DNA of 64,000 bases from Sporomusa ovata DSM 2662 (GTDB taxonomy: Bacteria > Bacillota > Negativicutes > Sporomusales > Sporomusaceae). Shown here in pieces: positions 54,143-62,239 of this stretch (position 1 is its first letter; every line of letters starts with the position of its first letter). The notes beneath the pieces are model-generated. The model made no database searches. It was not told where the DNA came from and saw only the letters and a program-made list of their open reading frames with translations. A program made the translations under genes and the position numbers. The DNA is taken from contig NZ_ASXP01000003.1 of the NCBI RefSeq assembly GCF_000445445.1, positions 806,001-870,000 on the forward strand, given 5' to 3'.

Positions 54143-54341
54143 CTTTGTGCCAAAAGAGGAACGTCCCTACTGTCTCTCTATGAACAAATTTGCTTTTACA
54201 AAAGCCACTATTTCTTGCCGTAAGGAATTTCAATTTACACAAAATTATCCGCAGACCCCCTCTGGACATGCTACGGGAACGGTGGTTGTGTCCAGCATGC
54301 GGCATAAAGACAGTTCCACCGTCCCTATGTCTTTTTCCAAA

Positions 54342-54905
54342 TTAATTATTGCTAATAATTTCTGATACTATTTCTCCCGCGACTTCAGCAACAGCTCCAG
54401 CTACCTCTCCAGTGGCTTCCATAGCATTTCCTGCAGCATCTGTTATGAATTCAAGGGCTGTAGTAACCACTTTATCTGCATCGACAGTTGTAGAAATCAA
54501 ATTTGTTGCAGTATCAATTGCAACAGTCGGTTCTATAATATTCGAGATTGTATCTGCAGACGGTAACAGATTTTCACTAATTTCATTGGAAACCATGTCA
54601 CCTGTGAATTCACCATTCACAACAGAATTTGCAGTAATGATGCGAACATCTGCAACCCCTGACGATTCAGTAACCGAAGATGCAAAGCTTCTCGTAGCTC
54701 CCGCGCCACCACTGCTACCGCCTCCGAATTTCGGATTCAGACAACTCCCACTACTTAAGCTGTCAGAAAAATACCCAATTGGAACATCACTTCCTAGTCT
54801 GAGTCGCCGATTATTTCTTCGCATTCTTAAGTATCTTCCTATAGCTAACATGAAAATTACCGAAGCTACTATAATGGCTAGCCAAAGTATTGTTAACCAA
54901 TCCAT
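54342..54905 (-). CDS. Small single-pass membrane protein, function unknown
   Basis: A 187-residue protein with one N-terminal membrane helix (WLTILWLAIIVASVIFMLAI), a basic juxtamembrane patch (RYLRMRRNNRRLR), a Gly/Ser-rich linker (FGGGSSGGAGATRS) and an Ala/Val/Thr-rich C-terminal half of low complexity ending AVAEVAGEIVSEIISNN. ATG 54905 follows GGGGG at 8 nt. The opposite strand is also open over the same region, but it lacks a ribosome-binding site and is probably a by-product of the Ala-rich composition. No family recognised. Confidence 0.6.
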   Translation of the reverse strand: MDWLTILWLAIIVASVIFMLAIGRYLRMRRNNRRLRLGSDVPIGYFSDSLSSGSCLNPKFGGGSSGGAGATRSFASSVTESSGVADVRIITANSVVNGEFTGDMVSNEISENLLPSADTISNIIEPTVAIDTATNLISTTVDADKVVTTALEFITDAAGNAMEATGEVAGAVAEVAGEIVSEIISNN

Positions 54906-55219
54906 ATATAAAACCCCCAACCCTCTAATTCATACTCTGTCGCATCCCGCAATCAGAAATAATTAGAAATATTATATTTCACCATTTTATTACTCGTAGT
55001 GTATCCCCTACTGTCTGCACCTACTACTCCTGAATCTTTCCATATTTGACTCTGATCCACGTTAAGTTAGTCTTCTTAAAACTCACTCCAGTAGCTCAGC
55101 TCAATGCTTTTTGCCTTGCATTCTAATCTTTATGACACCTAATTTTAGTGGTTTAGGATAATGTTTCTGTCCGTCCCTATAACTCATTAGATGATAAATT
55201 ATAAATTTCCATCAAAAAC

Positions 55220-55263
55220 AAAGAACTCCTGCCAAATCCACAAAAATTTGGCAGGAGTTCTTT
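55220..55263. terminator. Bidirectional terminator of the CTGCCAAATT family
   Basis: Perfect 18-bp stem: AAAGAACTCCTGCCAAAT (55220-55237) and 55246-55263. Nearly the same stem and loop as the hairpin at 21387-21415. Confidence 0.75.
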
Positions 55264-55430
55264 CACCATCACCAATGATACGGTTCTACGTATAAGGTCT
55301 AACGTCAAATCTAAAGGAATGACTCGCCGGAACCGTAACCGTCCCCATGCGTCACTCCGGTGGTGTGAGAAGTCGGCTACTCAATTAATGGGTAGCCTCA
55401 TACTCGATTTTTAATTTAGTGCAGGGTGGT

Positions 55431-55739
55431 TTAATCCTTGCCTAGCGCTTCCAGTAATCGCTGAGCAAGTTCTCGCTGCTCTGGCGTCAACTTTTTAGCG
55501 GTATCCAATAACCGGCGGAGCTCTGGTTCAAGCTCTGGTTTCTCTTCGGAAAAGAATTCTCCCATTGTAATTCCTAATGCCATTAAAATAGTTTCTAATG
55601 TTTCAATACTTGGAGAATTATTACCATTCTCAATATAGCTGAGTGAAGATTGGGCAATTCCTGCAATCTCGGCTACTTCTTTCATCGTCAATTTTTTTTG
55701 AAGCCGTAAATCGCGTAAGCGGTAACCTATCTTGGACAT
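55431..55739 (-). CDS. XRE-family regulator (SinR-like)
   Basis: A 102-residue DNA-binding protein. HTH: LRDLRLQKKLTMKEVAEIAG..QSSLSYIENGNNSPSIETLETIL (residues 7-50), then an acidic C-terminal helix (KKLTPEQRELAQRLLEAL) that may mediate dimerisation. ATG with CGGAGGAG. It is divergent from a second XRE gene across only 70-130 nt with AAGTG-type direct repeats and an ATGTGAC/GTCACAT pair, so cross-regulation like a phage or SinR switch is plausible but unproven. Confidence 0.88.
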   Translation of the reverse strand: MSKIGYRLRDLRLQKKLTMKEVAEIAGIAQSSLSYIENGNNSPSIETLETILMALGITMGEFFSEEKPELEPELRRLLDTAKKLTPEQRELAQRLLEALGKD

Positions 55740-55872
55740 GTGACTACTCCTCCGATCATATCATTATTCTGATTATAAGTGATAAATAAGTGTTTGTCAC
55801 ATCAAAATAATGATTGACGGCAAAGAGAAATATCATTATACTGAATACAAGATGGGAAATGGGTGTATCCAG

Positions 55873-56124
55873 TTGAATGTTGGTATAAGAATTAAACAAA
55901 GGCGCGAGCTTTTAAATCTTTCTCAAGAACAACTATCACAAATATCAGGTGTATCTCAATCTTCGATTCATTATATTGAATCGGGAGAAAATAGTCCTAC
56001 AGCTAAAACCTTATTTAAACTCACCTCTGCACTTGGTGTAAGTATAACCGAGCTATTGGGCGACCAAACCGCCACGTCGAAAAGTCGGTTCTCTGTCAAT
56101 GAATCACAGGGGGGAAAAGCGTGA
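55873..56124 (+). CDS. XRE-family regulator
   Basis: An 83-residue HTH protein: IRIKQRRELLNLSQEQLSQISG..QSSIHYIESGENSPTAKTLFKL, then a short polar tail. The frame is open to an ATG at 55810, but that lies in the promoter region without a ribosome-binding site; TTG 55873, after GGGTG, fits the family's usual start best. The stop overlaps the next gene by 4 nt (GTGA), so the two are translationally coupled. The HTH is like that of the divergent XRE protein (shared QSS..YIE.G.NSP). Confidence 0.8.
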   Translation: MNVGIRIKQRRELLNLSQEQLSQISGVSQSSIHYIESGENSPTAKTLFKLTSALGVSITELLGDQTATSKSRFSVNESQGGKA

Positions 56125-56315
56125 AGTTTTTCTGGTATGTCTGCGATGGGGAAGTCGAGGAATATAGCGGGCAGGAAGTTAACTGGAATAACTCGGTCAT
56201 AGTGTTCGCCAAGTCGCCGGAAGATGCACTGTTGAAGGTTATGAAATATCATTTGGGTACGCTAGAACGGATCGGCGTAATCTGTGGCGGCAAAAGTATA
56301 GAAGTGATTTCCTAA
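56121..56315 (+). CDS. Small protein of unknown function coupled to an XRE regulator
   Basis: A 64-residue soluble acidic protein starting with GTG inside the stop of the XRE gene (GTGA overlap). It reads MKFFWYVCDGEVEEYSGQ at the start and contains SPEDALLKVMKYH. No family recognised. Close coupling suggests it acts with the regulator, perhaps as a partner or antirepressor-like protein; this is inference. Confidence 0.65.
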   Translation: MKFFWYVCDGEVEEYSGQEVNWNNSVIVFAKSPEDALLKVMKYHLGTLERIGVICGGKSIEVIS

Positions 56316-56371
56316 CCGCTTTTGGTCAGATTTCCAGGTGGTGAATAAACCTGCCTACCTCACTTCATTGC

Positions 56372-56638
56372 TTAATTCTTTAAACGAAGCAAATCGAGCG
56401 TCCCCGTGCTTCTTTCGATACCCGCTATTACTTTTCTTTCTTGCAATCCTTGGCATTTTCTCCCTCCACTATCTTTTCCCTCCAGTTTAGCATAAAAAAG
56501 AAGCAATAGAACCCTCCCGATGTTTCCTGAATACTTTGTATAGTCTTCCTCTTCATGAAATATATCCTGCCGGTTGATTCCCCTTACTATAACATGATAG
56601 ATACCGTTATTACTTTTCTTTCTTGCAATTCTTGGCAT
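56372..56638 (-). pseudogene. Truncated Y1 (REP-associated) transposase
   Basis: MPRIARKKSNNGIYHVIVRG is the diagnostic start of RAYT/Y1 transposases (the HVIVRG strand precedes the catalytic HUH region), after GGAGGGGG. The sequence GINRQDIFHEEEDYTKY follows, but the HUH histidines and Tyr are absent; the frame runs into a second copy of its own 5' end and stops. A complete enzyme would be about 200-320 residues. It probably once mobilised the short GGGGACGGTTC repeats around it. Confidence 0.8.
56427..56503. repeat. Duplicated transposase 5' end, copy 1
   Basis: Matches 56609-56684 over about 76 nt, including the ribosome-binding site and the codons for MPRIARKKSN, in the same orientation. 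The duplication truncated the transposase gene. Confidence 0.8.
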
Positions 56639-56684
56639 TTCCCCCTCCGCTATCTTTTTCCTCCAGTTTAGCATAAAAGAAGAA
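56609..56684. repeat. Duplicated transposase 5' end, copy 2
   Basis: The functional-looking start of the truncated Y1 transposase. Differs from copy 1 at about ten positions, so the duplication is not very recent. Confidence 0.8.
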
Positions 56685-56690
56685 AAGAAT

Positions 56691-56755
56691 CAACAGAACC
56701 GTCCCTTTGATTCCCTTTGCGCTTCTTGGCGCACAGAACCGTCCCCTTGTTTCCC
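56691..56755. repeat. Pair of GGGGACGGTTCTG repeats
   Basis: Two units, ACAGAACCGTCCCTTTGATTCC and ACAGAACCGTCCCCTTGTTTCC, flank GCGCTTCTTGGCGC, a short hairpin. This pair-plus-hairpin layout is typical of REP/BIME-like units. It sits immediately beside the Y1 transposase remnant. Confidence 0.65.
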
Positions 56756-56773
56756 CTTAGTCATTTTTTGCCG

Positions 56774-57253
56774 TTACCAATGATACGGTTCTCCCCTACT
56801 AATCTTAAACGCCCGATAAATCTGCTCTACCAGGAGCAGCCGGATCATTTGATGGGTAAAGGTCATTTTTGAAAACGACAATCTTTCCTTTGCTGCCGCT
56901 ACGACTTCAGCTGACAACCCAAAGGCTCCACCGATAATAAAGGTAATATCGCTCTGCCCGCCTAGTGCCAAACTGTCAAACCTGGCCGACAATTGCTCTG
57001 ATGACATGGCCTGTCCGGCCACATCTAGTACGATCAGGTAACTTGCTGGACGAACAGCTTTTAAAAGGCGCTCACCCTCGCGGGTGAGCGCTTGTATTTT
57101 TTCGGCTGCTGAGGGATTGTCAGGCATTCGTTCTTCGGCAAGTTCCACAATATCAAGTTTACAGTAGGGTGGAAGACGCCTCAAGAACTCCTGGATACCG
57201 ACAGTTAGATATTTTTCTTTGATTTTGCCGATAGCAGCGATGGTGATCTTCAT
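56774..57253 (-). CDS. rlmH: 23S rRNA (pseudouridine1915-N3)-methyltransferase
   Basis: The 159-residue length is exactly that of RlmH, a SPOUT methyltransferase that modifies pseudouridine 1915 in 23S rRNA. Visible are MKITIAAIGKIKEKYL, YLIVLDVAGQAMSSE, the SAM-binding trefoil-knot segment FIIGGAFGLS near residue 105, and the C-terminal HQMIRLLLVEQIYRAFKI..GEPYHW. ATG 57253 lies 4 nt from the htrA stop; longer frames upstream are inside htrA. Last gene of walJ-htrA-rlmH. Confidence 0.96.
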   Translation of the reverse strand: MKITIAAIGKIKEKYLTVGIQEFLRRLPPYCKLDIVELAEERMPDNPSAAEKIQALTREGERLLKAVRPASYLIVLDVAGQAMSSEQLSARFDSLALGGQSDITFIIGGAFGLSAEVVAAAKERLSFSKMTFTHQMIRLLLVEQIYRAFKISRGEPYHW

Positions 57254-57257
57254 ACTA

Positions 57258-58379
57258 TTATTGTCCTGGCATTTCTTCGAGAAGGACATTGATAGTCTCG
57301 CGCTGGTCATTTCTTTTCAAGACTACTTCCACTGTGCTGCCTACCTGTTGACTATCCAGCACAGCTCTGAGTTCGGCTACACTGTTGGTTTCAGCGCCAG
57401 CGACTTTGAGAATGACATCACCTTCACGAATGCCCGCTTTATAGGCTGGGCCTGAAGGGGAAACTTTGGCAATATAAACGCCTTTATCCAGTTTAAGTTC
57501 ATAGCCGTATGTAGCGGCAGATGCTTGGTCTAATGCCCCGACACCCAGATAAGCTCTGACTACCCGGCCTTTGTCGATCAGTGATTGCAAAATGGGACGG
57601 GCACTGTTAATGGGGATGGCAAAACCAATGCCTTCCACACCGGAAAGAGCAATTTTGGCACTGTTGATGCCAATTACCACACCATCTGCATTGACAAGGG
57701 CTCCTCCGGAATTACCAGGGTTAATAGCAGCATCGGTTTGGATAAGTTTGAAGCGGCGCTCACCAATATCAAGGGAGCGGTTAAGGGCGCTGATTACACC
57801 GGTAGTTACACTGCCTTTAAATTCAAGACCAAGTGGATTGCCGATAGCAATAGCCGGTTCTCCTACCATAAGAGCATCAGAATCACCCAGCGTAGCCACC
57901 GGCAGATCCTGAGCTTCCACTTTAACAACAGCCAGATCAGTAAATTGATCGACACCAATTACCTTGCCGTCCAAAGTGCGGCCATCAGCCAGAGATACTG
58001 ATATTTCCTGGGCATTTTCTACTACATGGTTGTTTGTAGCAATATAGCCCTGTGCATCAAAGATAACCCCGGAGCCGGTTCCCTGCTCCACTAGTACTTT
58101 ACGGTTGCTAAAAAAGTCGCGGGCCAGACCTTTGGTGGTAATGCCGACAACAGCCGGACCCACTGATTGTGCAGCTCTGACAATAGGCGTGTTACGTGCT
58201 TCTGATACCTGTGCCTGAGCCGTAGGCGGCTGCAGGGCTTGAAAGGACGAGCCGGTATTCGGTTTCGGAGCTTTTTCGGTAACATTGCCAGCGCAGCCTA
58301 CCACTAGAATAGCCCCAATTATCATACTAATTAACGATACTGCAATATAGGGAGTCAATTTTTTGAACCAGTTCTTCAT
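57258..58379 (-). CDS. htrA: HtrA/DegP-type serine protease with PDZ domain
   Basis: A 373-residue S1C protease. An N-terminal hydrophobic anchor ends in VVGCAG, which could be a lipobox or a membrane anchor. The catalytic triad is visible: His in ATNNHVV near residue 117, Asp in FTDLAVVKV near 147, and Ser in NPGNSGGALV near 222. A single PDZ domain follows at about 275-365 (GVYIAKVSPSGPAYKAGIREGDVIL). It handles misfolded proteins outside the cytoplasmic membrane. Starts 14 nt after walJ with AGGAGG. Confidence 0.95.
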   Translation of the reverse strand: MKNWFKKLTPYIAVSLISMIIGAILVVGCAGNVTEKAPKPNTGSSFQALQPPTAQAQVSEARNTPIVRAAQSVGPAVVGITTKGLARDFFSNRKVLVEQGTGSGVIFDAQGYIATNNHVVENAQEISVSLADGRTLDGKVIGVDQFTDLAVVKVEAQDLPVATLGDSDALMVGEPAIAIGNPLGLEFKGSVTTGVISALNRSLDIGERRFKLIQTDAAINPGNSGGALVNADGVVIGINSAKIALSGVEGIGFAIPINSARPILQSLIDKGRVVRAYLGVGALDQASAATYGYELKLDKGVYIAKVSPSGPAYKAGIREGDVILKVAGAETNSVAELRAVLDSQQVGSTVEVVLKRNDQRETINVLLEEMPGQ

Positions 58380-58393
58380 GCTATCGCCTCCTA

Positions 58394-59173
58394 TTAGTGT
58401 TCACATATTCCTGATATTTGTTCAGGATAGGTAAGATTCAATGATATTTCCTGATCCAGTTTGCAGCCTTCTTGGGTTATAATATTCGCTACTGTCTCTT
58501 TTGCCAGTTCAGGCCGATTATTTTCCCGGCTGAGATGCGCCAAAAAAACGTTAGTGTGGGCTTTACGGTTAAGCCGCGCCAGCGTCCAGCCCGCATCAGT
58601 GTTGGCCAAATGACCGCGATTACTCATAATACGTTTTTTCAGAGGCCAGGGATAACTGCCGTTTTGCAACATATCAATATCATGGTTTGCTTCTAAAACC
58701 AATACATCAGACAATGACAATGCTGTTTTAACTGTCGGTGTAACAAACCCCAGGTCGGTAGCAATACCAACTTTAATGCTGCCCGCCTGCAGGCGAAACC
58801 CGACAGGATCAGCAGCATCATGCGAAATAGCAAAGGGTTCAACTTTTACTTTGCCAATATCCAGACTGTCCGAAAGATCCCGGCAGCAGTTATCTGGCAG
58901 TACTTCCCGGCAATACATGGATTGCCAGGTAGCTGGACGGGTGTAGGCCGGCAGATGATATTTTTTCAGCAGTGTCGTCAACCCCTTGACATGATCGCGA
59001 TGTTCATGGGTAATGAGCACGCCATCAAGTTCTTCAATCTTGGTGCCAAGTATATCAAGTGACTGTTTGATACGCCTAGTGCTGATACCAGCATCCACCA
59101 ATAGTTTGGTGTTTTCCATTTCAATAAATACAGCATTACCACTACTGCCGCTAGCCAAAACATGAATTTGCAT
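58394..59173 (-). CDS. walJ: MBL-fold hydrolase WalJ (YycJ)
   Basis: A 259-residue metallo-beta-lactamase-fold protein. It starts QIHVLASGSSGNA, and the metal motif THEHRDHVKG lies near residue 55; later ligands are in ISHDAADPVGF and the C-terminal FLAHLSRENN. WalJ is linked in Firmicutes to WalRK signalling and to DNA repair; here the walRK genes are not in the window. Order walJ-htrA-rlmH is the end of that conserved cluster. Ribosome-binding site AAGAGG. Confidence 0.93.
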   Translation of the reverse strand: MQIHVLASGSSGNAVFIEMENTKLLVDAGISTRRIKQSLDILGTKIEELDGVLITHEHRDHVKGLTTLLKKYHLPAYTRPATWQSMYCREVLPDNCCRDLSDSLDIGKVKVEPFAISHDAADPVGFRLQAGSIKVGIATDLGFVTPTVKTALSLSDVLVLEANHDIDMLQNGSYPWPLKKRIMSNRGHLANTDAGWTLARLNRKAHTNVFLAHLSRENNRPELAKETVANIITQEGCKLDQEISLNLTYPEQISGICEH

Positions 59174-59336
59174 AATTACCTCTTTTACCCATTATCCTTA
59201 GTACAACTAGTTATATATTCGACTTAGATACTTATAAATCCTTTTTCAGTTCATAATTTTAGCTTCCTTATAACAAAGCAAATCATCGCAACCCAATGCT
59301 TCCTGGTTAGCGGCGACTACGGTTCGCAATACCACT

Positions 59337-60686
59337 TTATACACATTCGGCAGGCAGTTTTTCCATAACCGCTTCCCGGAGTTCTGCAGGCAAGGCAGCC
59401 AACAGTATTGCTGTGATTTCCTTTAGCCGTTTGGGTGTTTTTGCCTCAAACCGTAAAGTAAACAGGGGCTCTGTCACCGAGGCGCGAATCATGCCCCAGC
59501 CATCGGCAAATTCAATGCGCACACCATCAATCCGGTTAGGGGTATAAGCGGTAAGTCTGCCGCCAACCTGATCCAGTACGGCTTCCTTATCCGGACCCAG
59601 ATAGCTAACCCGGATATCCGGTGTCAACAGGTAGTTAGGAATAGCATCAACCTGGGTGGCTAAGCTTCCATGTTCGGCCACTAATTCACATATTTTTAAC
59701 CCTGAAAACATGCCATCATCATACCCAAGTTCGCGAAAAAAGAAATGTCCGCTGATTTCGCCGGCAAATAATGCCTGTTCCTGAATAAAAGCAGTCTTAC
59801 AAAAGGTGTGTCCGGCACGAGCCATGATGGGCCGTCCGCCTGCCTTTGCAACCTCTTCCGGCACAACCATAGAACACTTGGCGTCATAAATAATAGCACC
59901 TGTCCGACTTGTTAGAACCTGTCTGGCCATTAACACCATAATATCGTCATTATCAAGCGGGCGGCCATTTTCATCAACAACTCCCACTCTATCACCATCT
60001 CCGTCAAATCCTATCCCTACTGTCGCCCCATGCCTGCGCACCGCTTCACCGAGGGCTGCCAGATTTTCCGGCAGCGCCGGATTGGGCGGCCTATGCGGAA
60101 ACCGGCCATCTGGGGTGCAATTGAGTTCAATGACTTCATATCCCAGCTTATGAAATAGCTTGGGAGCAATGGTAGCTGTGGCACCATTACCAGCATCAAT
60201 AACTACCTTCAAATTGCCAGCCTGTGCTTTGCTTGCCGTATATTCTATGTATTCCTCGACAACAGGCTGCTGCATCACCTCGCCGGTGCCATGTGTCCGG
60301 GCGTTTCCTTCCACCAACCGGCCAATATGAGCTATCTCTTCCTCGCTAACTGGTTTTGGGCCAAGCACCAGTTTAAAACCATTATACTGGGCTGGATTAT
60401 GGGAAGCCGTTACCATAACACCACCACTTGCCCCGGTGGTTTGCAGTGCATAGTAAAATACCGGTGTTGCCACTGTGCCGATATCAACCACCTGACAGCC
60501 AGATTCGGACAAACTTTCGATCATAATCTGTTGCAGCGCGGGCGTAGATAAGCGAATATCACCACCCACTACTACTTTTTGTCCAGCAAGTATAACCCCT
60601 ACAGCTAACGCAATTCGTCTGGTCATCTCATCAGTCAAGTCCTTACCTGCCACACCACGAATATCACAAGCTTTAAATATACTCAT
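59337..60686 (-). CDS. Phosphomannomutase/phosphoglucomutase
   Basis: A 449-residue alpha-D-phosphohexomutase. The start FKACDIRGVAGKDL carries the substrate-binding DIRG region. The phosphoserine loop is TASHNPAQYNGFK (Ser near residue 100), the metal loop DGDGDRVGVVDE near 240, the sugar-binding GEISGHFFF near 320, and the phosphate-binding RIEFADGWGMIRAS near 405. It interconverts hexose 1- and 6-phosphates for surface sugars. ATG 60686 follows AAGGGGGA. Single gene between the cluster above and the hydrogenase terminator. Confidence 0.93.
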   Translation of the reverse strand: MSIFKACDIRGVAGKDLTDEMTRRIALAVGVILAGQKVVVGGDIRLSTPALQQIMIESLSESGCQVVDIGTVATPVFYYALQTTGASGGVMVTASHNPAQYNGFKLVLGPKPVSEEEIAHIGRLVEGNARTHGTGEVMQQPVVEEYIEYTASKAQAGNLKVVIDAGNGATATIAPKLFHKLGYEVIELNCTPDGRFPHRPPNPALPENLAALGEAVRRHGATVGIGFDGDGDRVGVVDENGRPLDNDDIMVLMARQVLTSRTGAIIYDAKCSMVVPEEVAKAGGRPIMARAGHTFCKTAFIQEQALFAGEISGHFFFRELGYDDGMFSGLKICELVAEHGSLATQVDAIPNYLLTPDIRVSYLGPDKEAVLDQVGGRLTAYTPNRIDGVRIEFADGWGMIRASVTEPLFTLRFEAKTPKRLKEITAILLAALPAELREAVMEKLPAECV

Positions 60687-60709
60687 ACTTGTCCCCCTTC
60701 CGGCTATGT

Positions 60710-60738
60710 AAAAGACTTGGCATGAAGCCAAGTCTTTT
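60710..60738 (-). terminator. Terminator of the hydrogenase operon
   Basis: Perfect 12-bp stem AAAAGACTTGGC/GCCAAGTCTTTT with a 5-nt loop, between the hydrogenase large-subunit stop and the phosphohexomutase start. Confidence 0.8.
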
Positions 60739-60856
60739 AGTTTCTGGTAATATTGTATCACGCCCTTAGGCTGGCTTCAATACTCTCCATTTCCTAGCCG
60801 GCTGGGAACCTGGTATGCCAGGTATTAAACGAAAATTCCAGCTATGTTGGCGAATA

Positions 60857-62233
60857 CTAATGCTCCAGCATATGTACGGCGCAAGTAAAGCACGGATCAA
60901 ATGACCGTATTACTCGTCCGGCTTCGATAAGGTTAGTGCCATCAGCCACCGGCGTGCCGATGAGCGCCTGCTCAACCGGGCCACGTATACCCTGGTTGTC
61001 GCGTGGCGAAAAGTTCCAGGTCGTCGGCGTTACAACTTGGTAATGAGTCACCTTATTATGCCGGTATTCCATCCAATGGCCCAGTGCCCCCCGCATAGCA
61101 TCTGTCAAACCTACGCCTGTCCCTGCTTCAGGCGGCGTAAACTGCTGACAACTAGGTGTATTGGGCACAATTTCATTAAGCCAGCCTTGGGCAAGCTGGC
61201 ATATTTTGAGCGTTTCCTTAGCCCTGGCTACCAAGCGATCCATAACCGAAACTCCTCGCTGGTAATCGCCGTTAATATACCCTCTGGCCAGTGGCCCGCC
61301 CTCAACCGATAACGCTTGATAGCGCGGCGCTTTGATCCAGGAATACGCATCAGGCTTGTCCCGGCTGGGGATGGTGCGGCCTTCTGGCACAGTTCGCCGC
61401 TCTTGTTCGTCTTTATACCAGCTATAGCGGATTTCCTCAGCAATTTGATTGGCATCAAGCTGCTCGATCTGGCCTTGGTTTACTATTAGACCAGGCTTAA
61501 ACGCCCGCTCGCCAGTTACCGGCGCAGGAAACATGCCGTAGGACATAAAGTTTCCATAACCTACTCCAATGTTATAGTAGTCTTTATAATAGTCGGCAAT
61601 AACCAGGACATCGTTGATAAAAAAATTTTCCACCCATTCTGTTAGTTCCTGCAATATGCTGCTGTATGCCATTAACCGTTCTACCGAGGCCTGCTCGGTA
61701 ACCCCGGTGGGCATAATGGTTTGCTGCATCGGTGCCTTAGCCCCAAATACGGCCATGGCCTCATGGGCCCGCATAGCCTGTATTACCGCTTCTTTGGCAT
61801 GCTGCAAAAGTTCAGCATTTACCTTGGGCGGCAGGCGAAAGTCGGCTTGTGGCCGGGGTATGTACGGCGGCATATCAGGGCCTTTTACATAGTCATATAC
61901 TACCAGGATATAAAAATGACGCAAATGATTCTGAATGATGTCGGCCGCAAATATAAGGTTGGTTAACTGCTGGCCGGTAGGCGTGGGAACAACACCGAAT
62001 GCCTGCTGCTGGGCCATACTGGCGGCAACAGCGTGAGCACTTGAGCAAATTCCGCAAATACGTTGGGTAAGTAGCGCCGCATCCCGCGGGTCACGGCCTG
62101 TCAACATATTTTCAAACCCTCTGAATAAGTGCGCTCCCAGCCACGCATCTACGATTTGGCCATTTTGTACGTCGACATCTGCTCGTAGCGGCTCATGAAT
62201 ACGGGTTACCGGGAAAATTGTCTGCACAGTCAT
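60857..62233 (-). CDS. [NiFe] hydrogenase large subunit
   Basis: A 458-residue catalytic subunit. The N-terminal metal motif is RICGICSSAHAVAAS near residue 58-72 and the C-terminal motif DPCFTCAVH near 446-454; together they supply the four Ni-Fe cysteines. After the final His only MLEH remains, whereas most group 1 enzymes carry a tail of about 15 residues that a protease removes. It is shorter than standard uptake hydrogenases (about 540-600). It pairs with the small subunit 6 nt upstream and should be carried out with it by the Tat system. No maturation or cytochrome genes are within the window. Confidence 0.93.
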   Translation of the reverse strand: MTVQTIFPVTRIHEPLRADVDVQNGQIVDAWLGAHLFRGFENMLTGRDPRDAALLTQRICGICSSAHAVAASMAQQQAFGVVPTPTGQQLTNLIFAADIIQNHLRHFYILVVYDYVKGPDMPPYIPRPQADFRLPPKVNAELLQHAKEAVIQAMRAHEAMAVFGAKAPMQQTIMPTGVTEQASVERLMAYSSILQELTEWVENFFINDVLVIADYYKDYYNIGVGYGNFMSYGMFPAPVTGERAFKPGLIVNQGQIEQLDANQIAEEIRYSWYKDEQERRTVPEGRTIPSRDKPDAYSWIKAPRYQALSVEGGPLARGYINGDYQRGVSVMDRLVARAKETLKICQLAQGWLNEIVPNTPSCQQFTPPEAGTGVGLTDAMRGALGHWMEYRHNKVTHYQVVTPTTWNFSPRDNQGIRGPVEQALIGTPVADGTNLIEAGRVIRSFDPCFTCAVHMLEH

Positions 62234-62239
62234 GGCGGA

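Larger units (their letters stand above)
53577..54341. other. Non-coding repeat-rich region
   Basis: This 765-nt region holds two copies of an 80-bp repeat, a hairpin AACCCGTA/TACGGGTT (53935-53970), a perfect 11-bp hairpin CTTACTTTTGT/ACAAAAGTAAG (54024-54051) and ACCGTCCC repeats near 54166 and 54311. No coding sequence is supported. Confidence 0.6.

Noticed and set aside
53577..54341. CRISPR-like array in the repeat-rich region
   Set aside because: Only two repeat copies 355 nt apart, too long and uneven for CRISPR, and no cas genes.
54349..54966. 205-codon plus-strand frame opposite the membrane protein gene
   Set aside because: It is the antisense of Ala/Val/Thr-rich codons, lacks a ribosome-binding site, and the minus-strand frame has a clear membrane helix and start.
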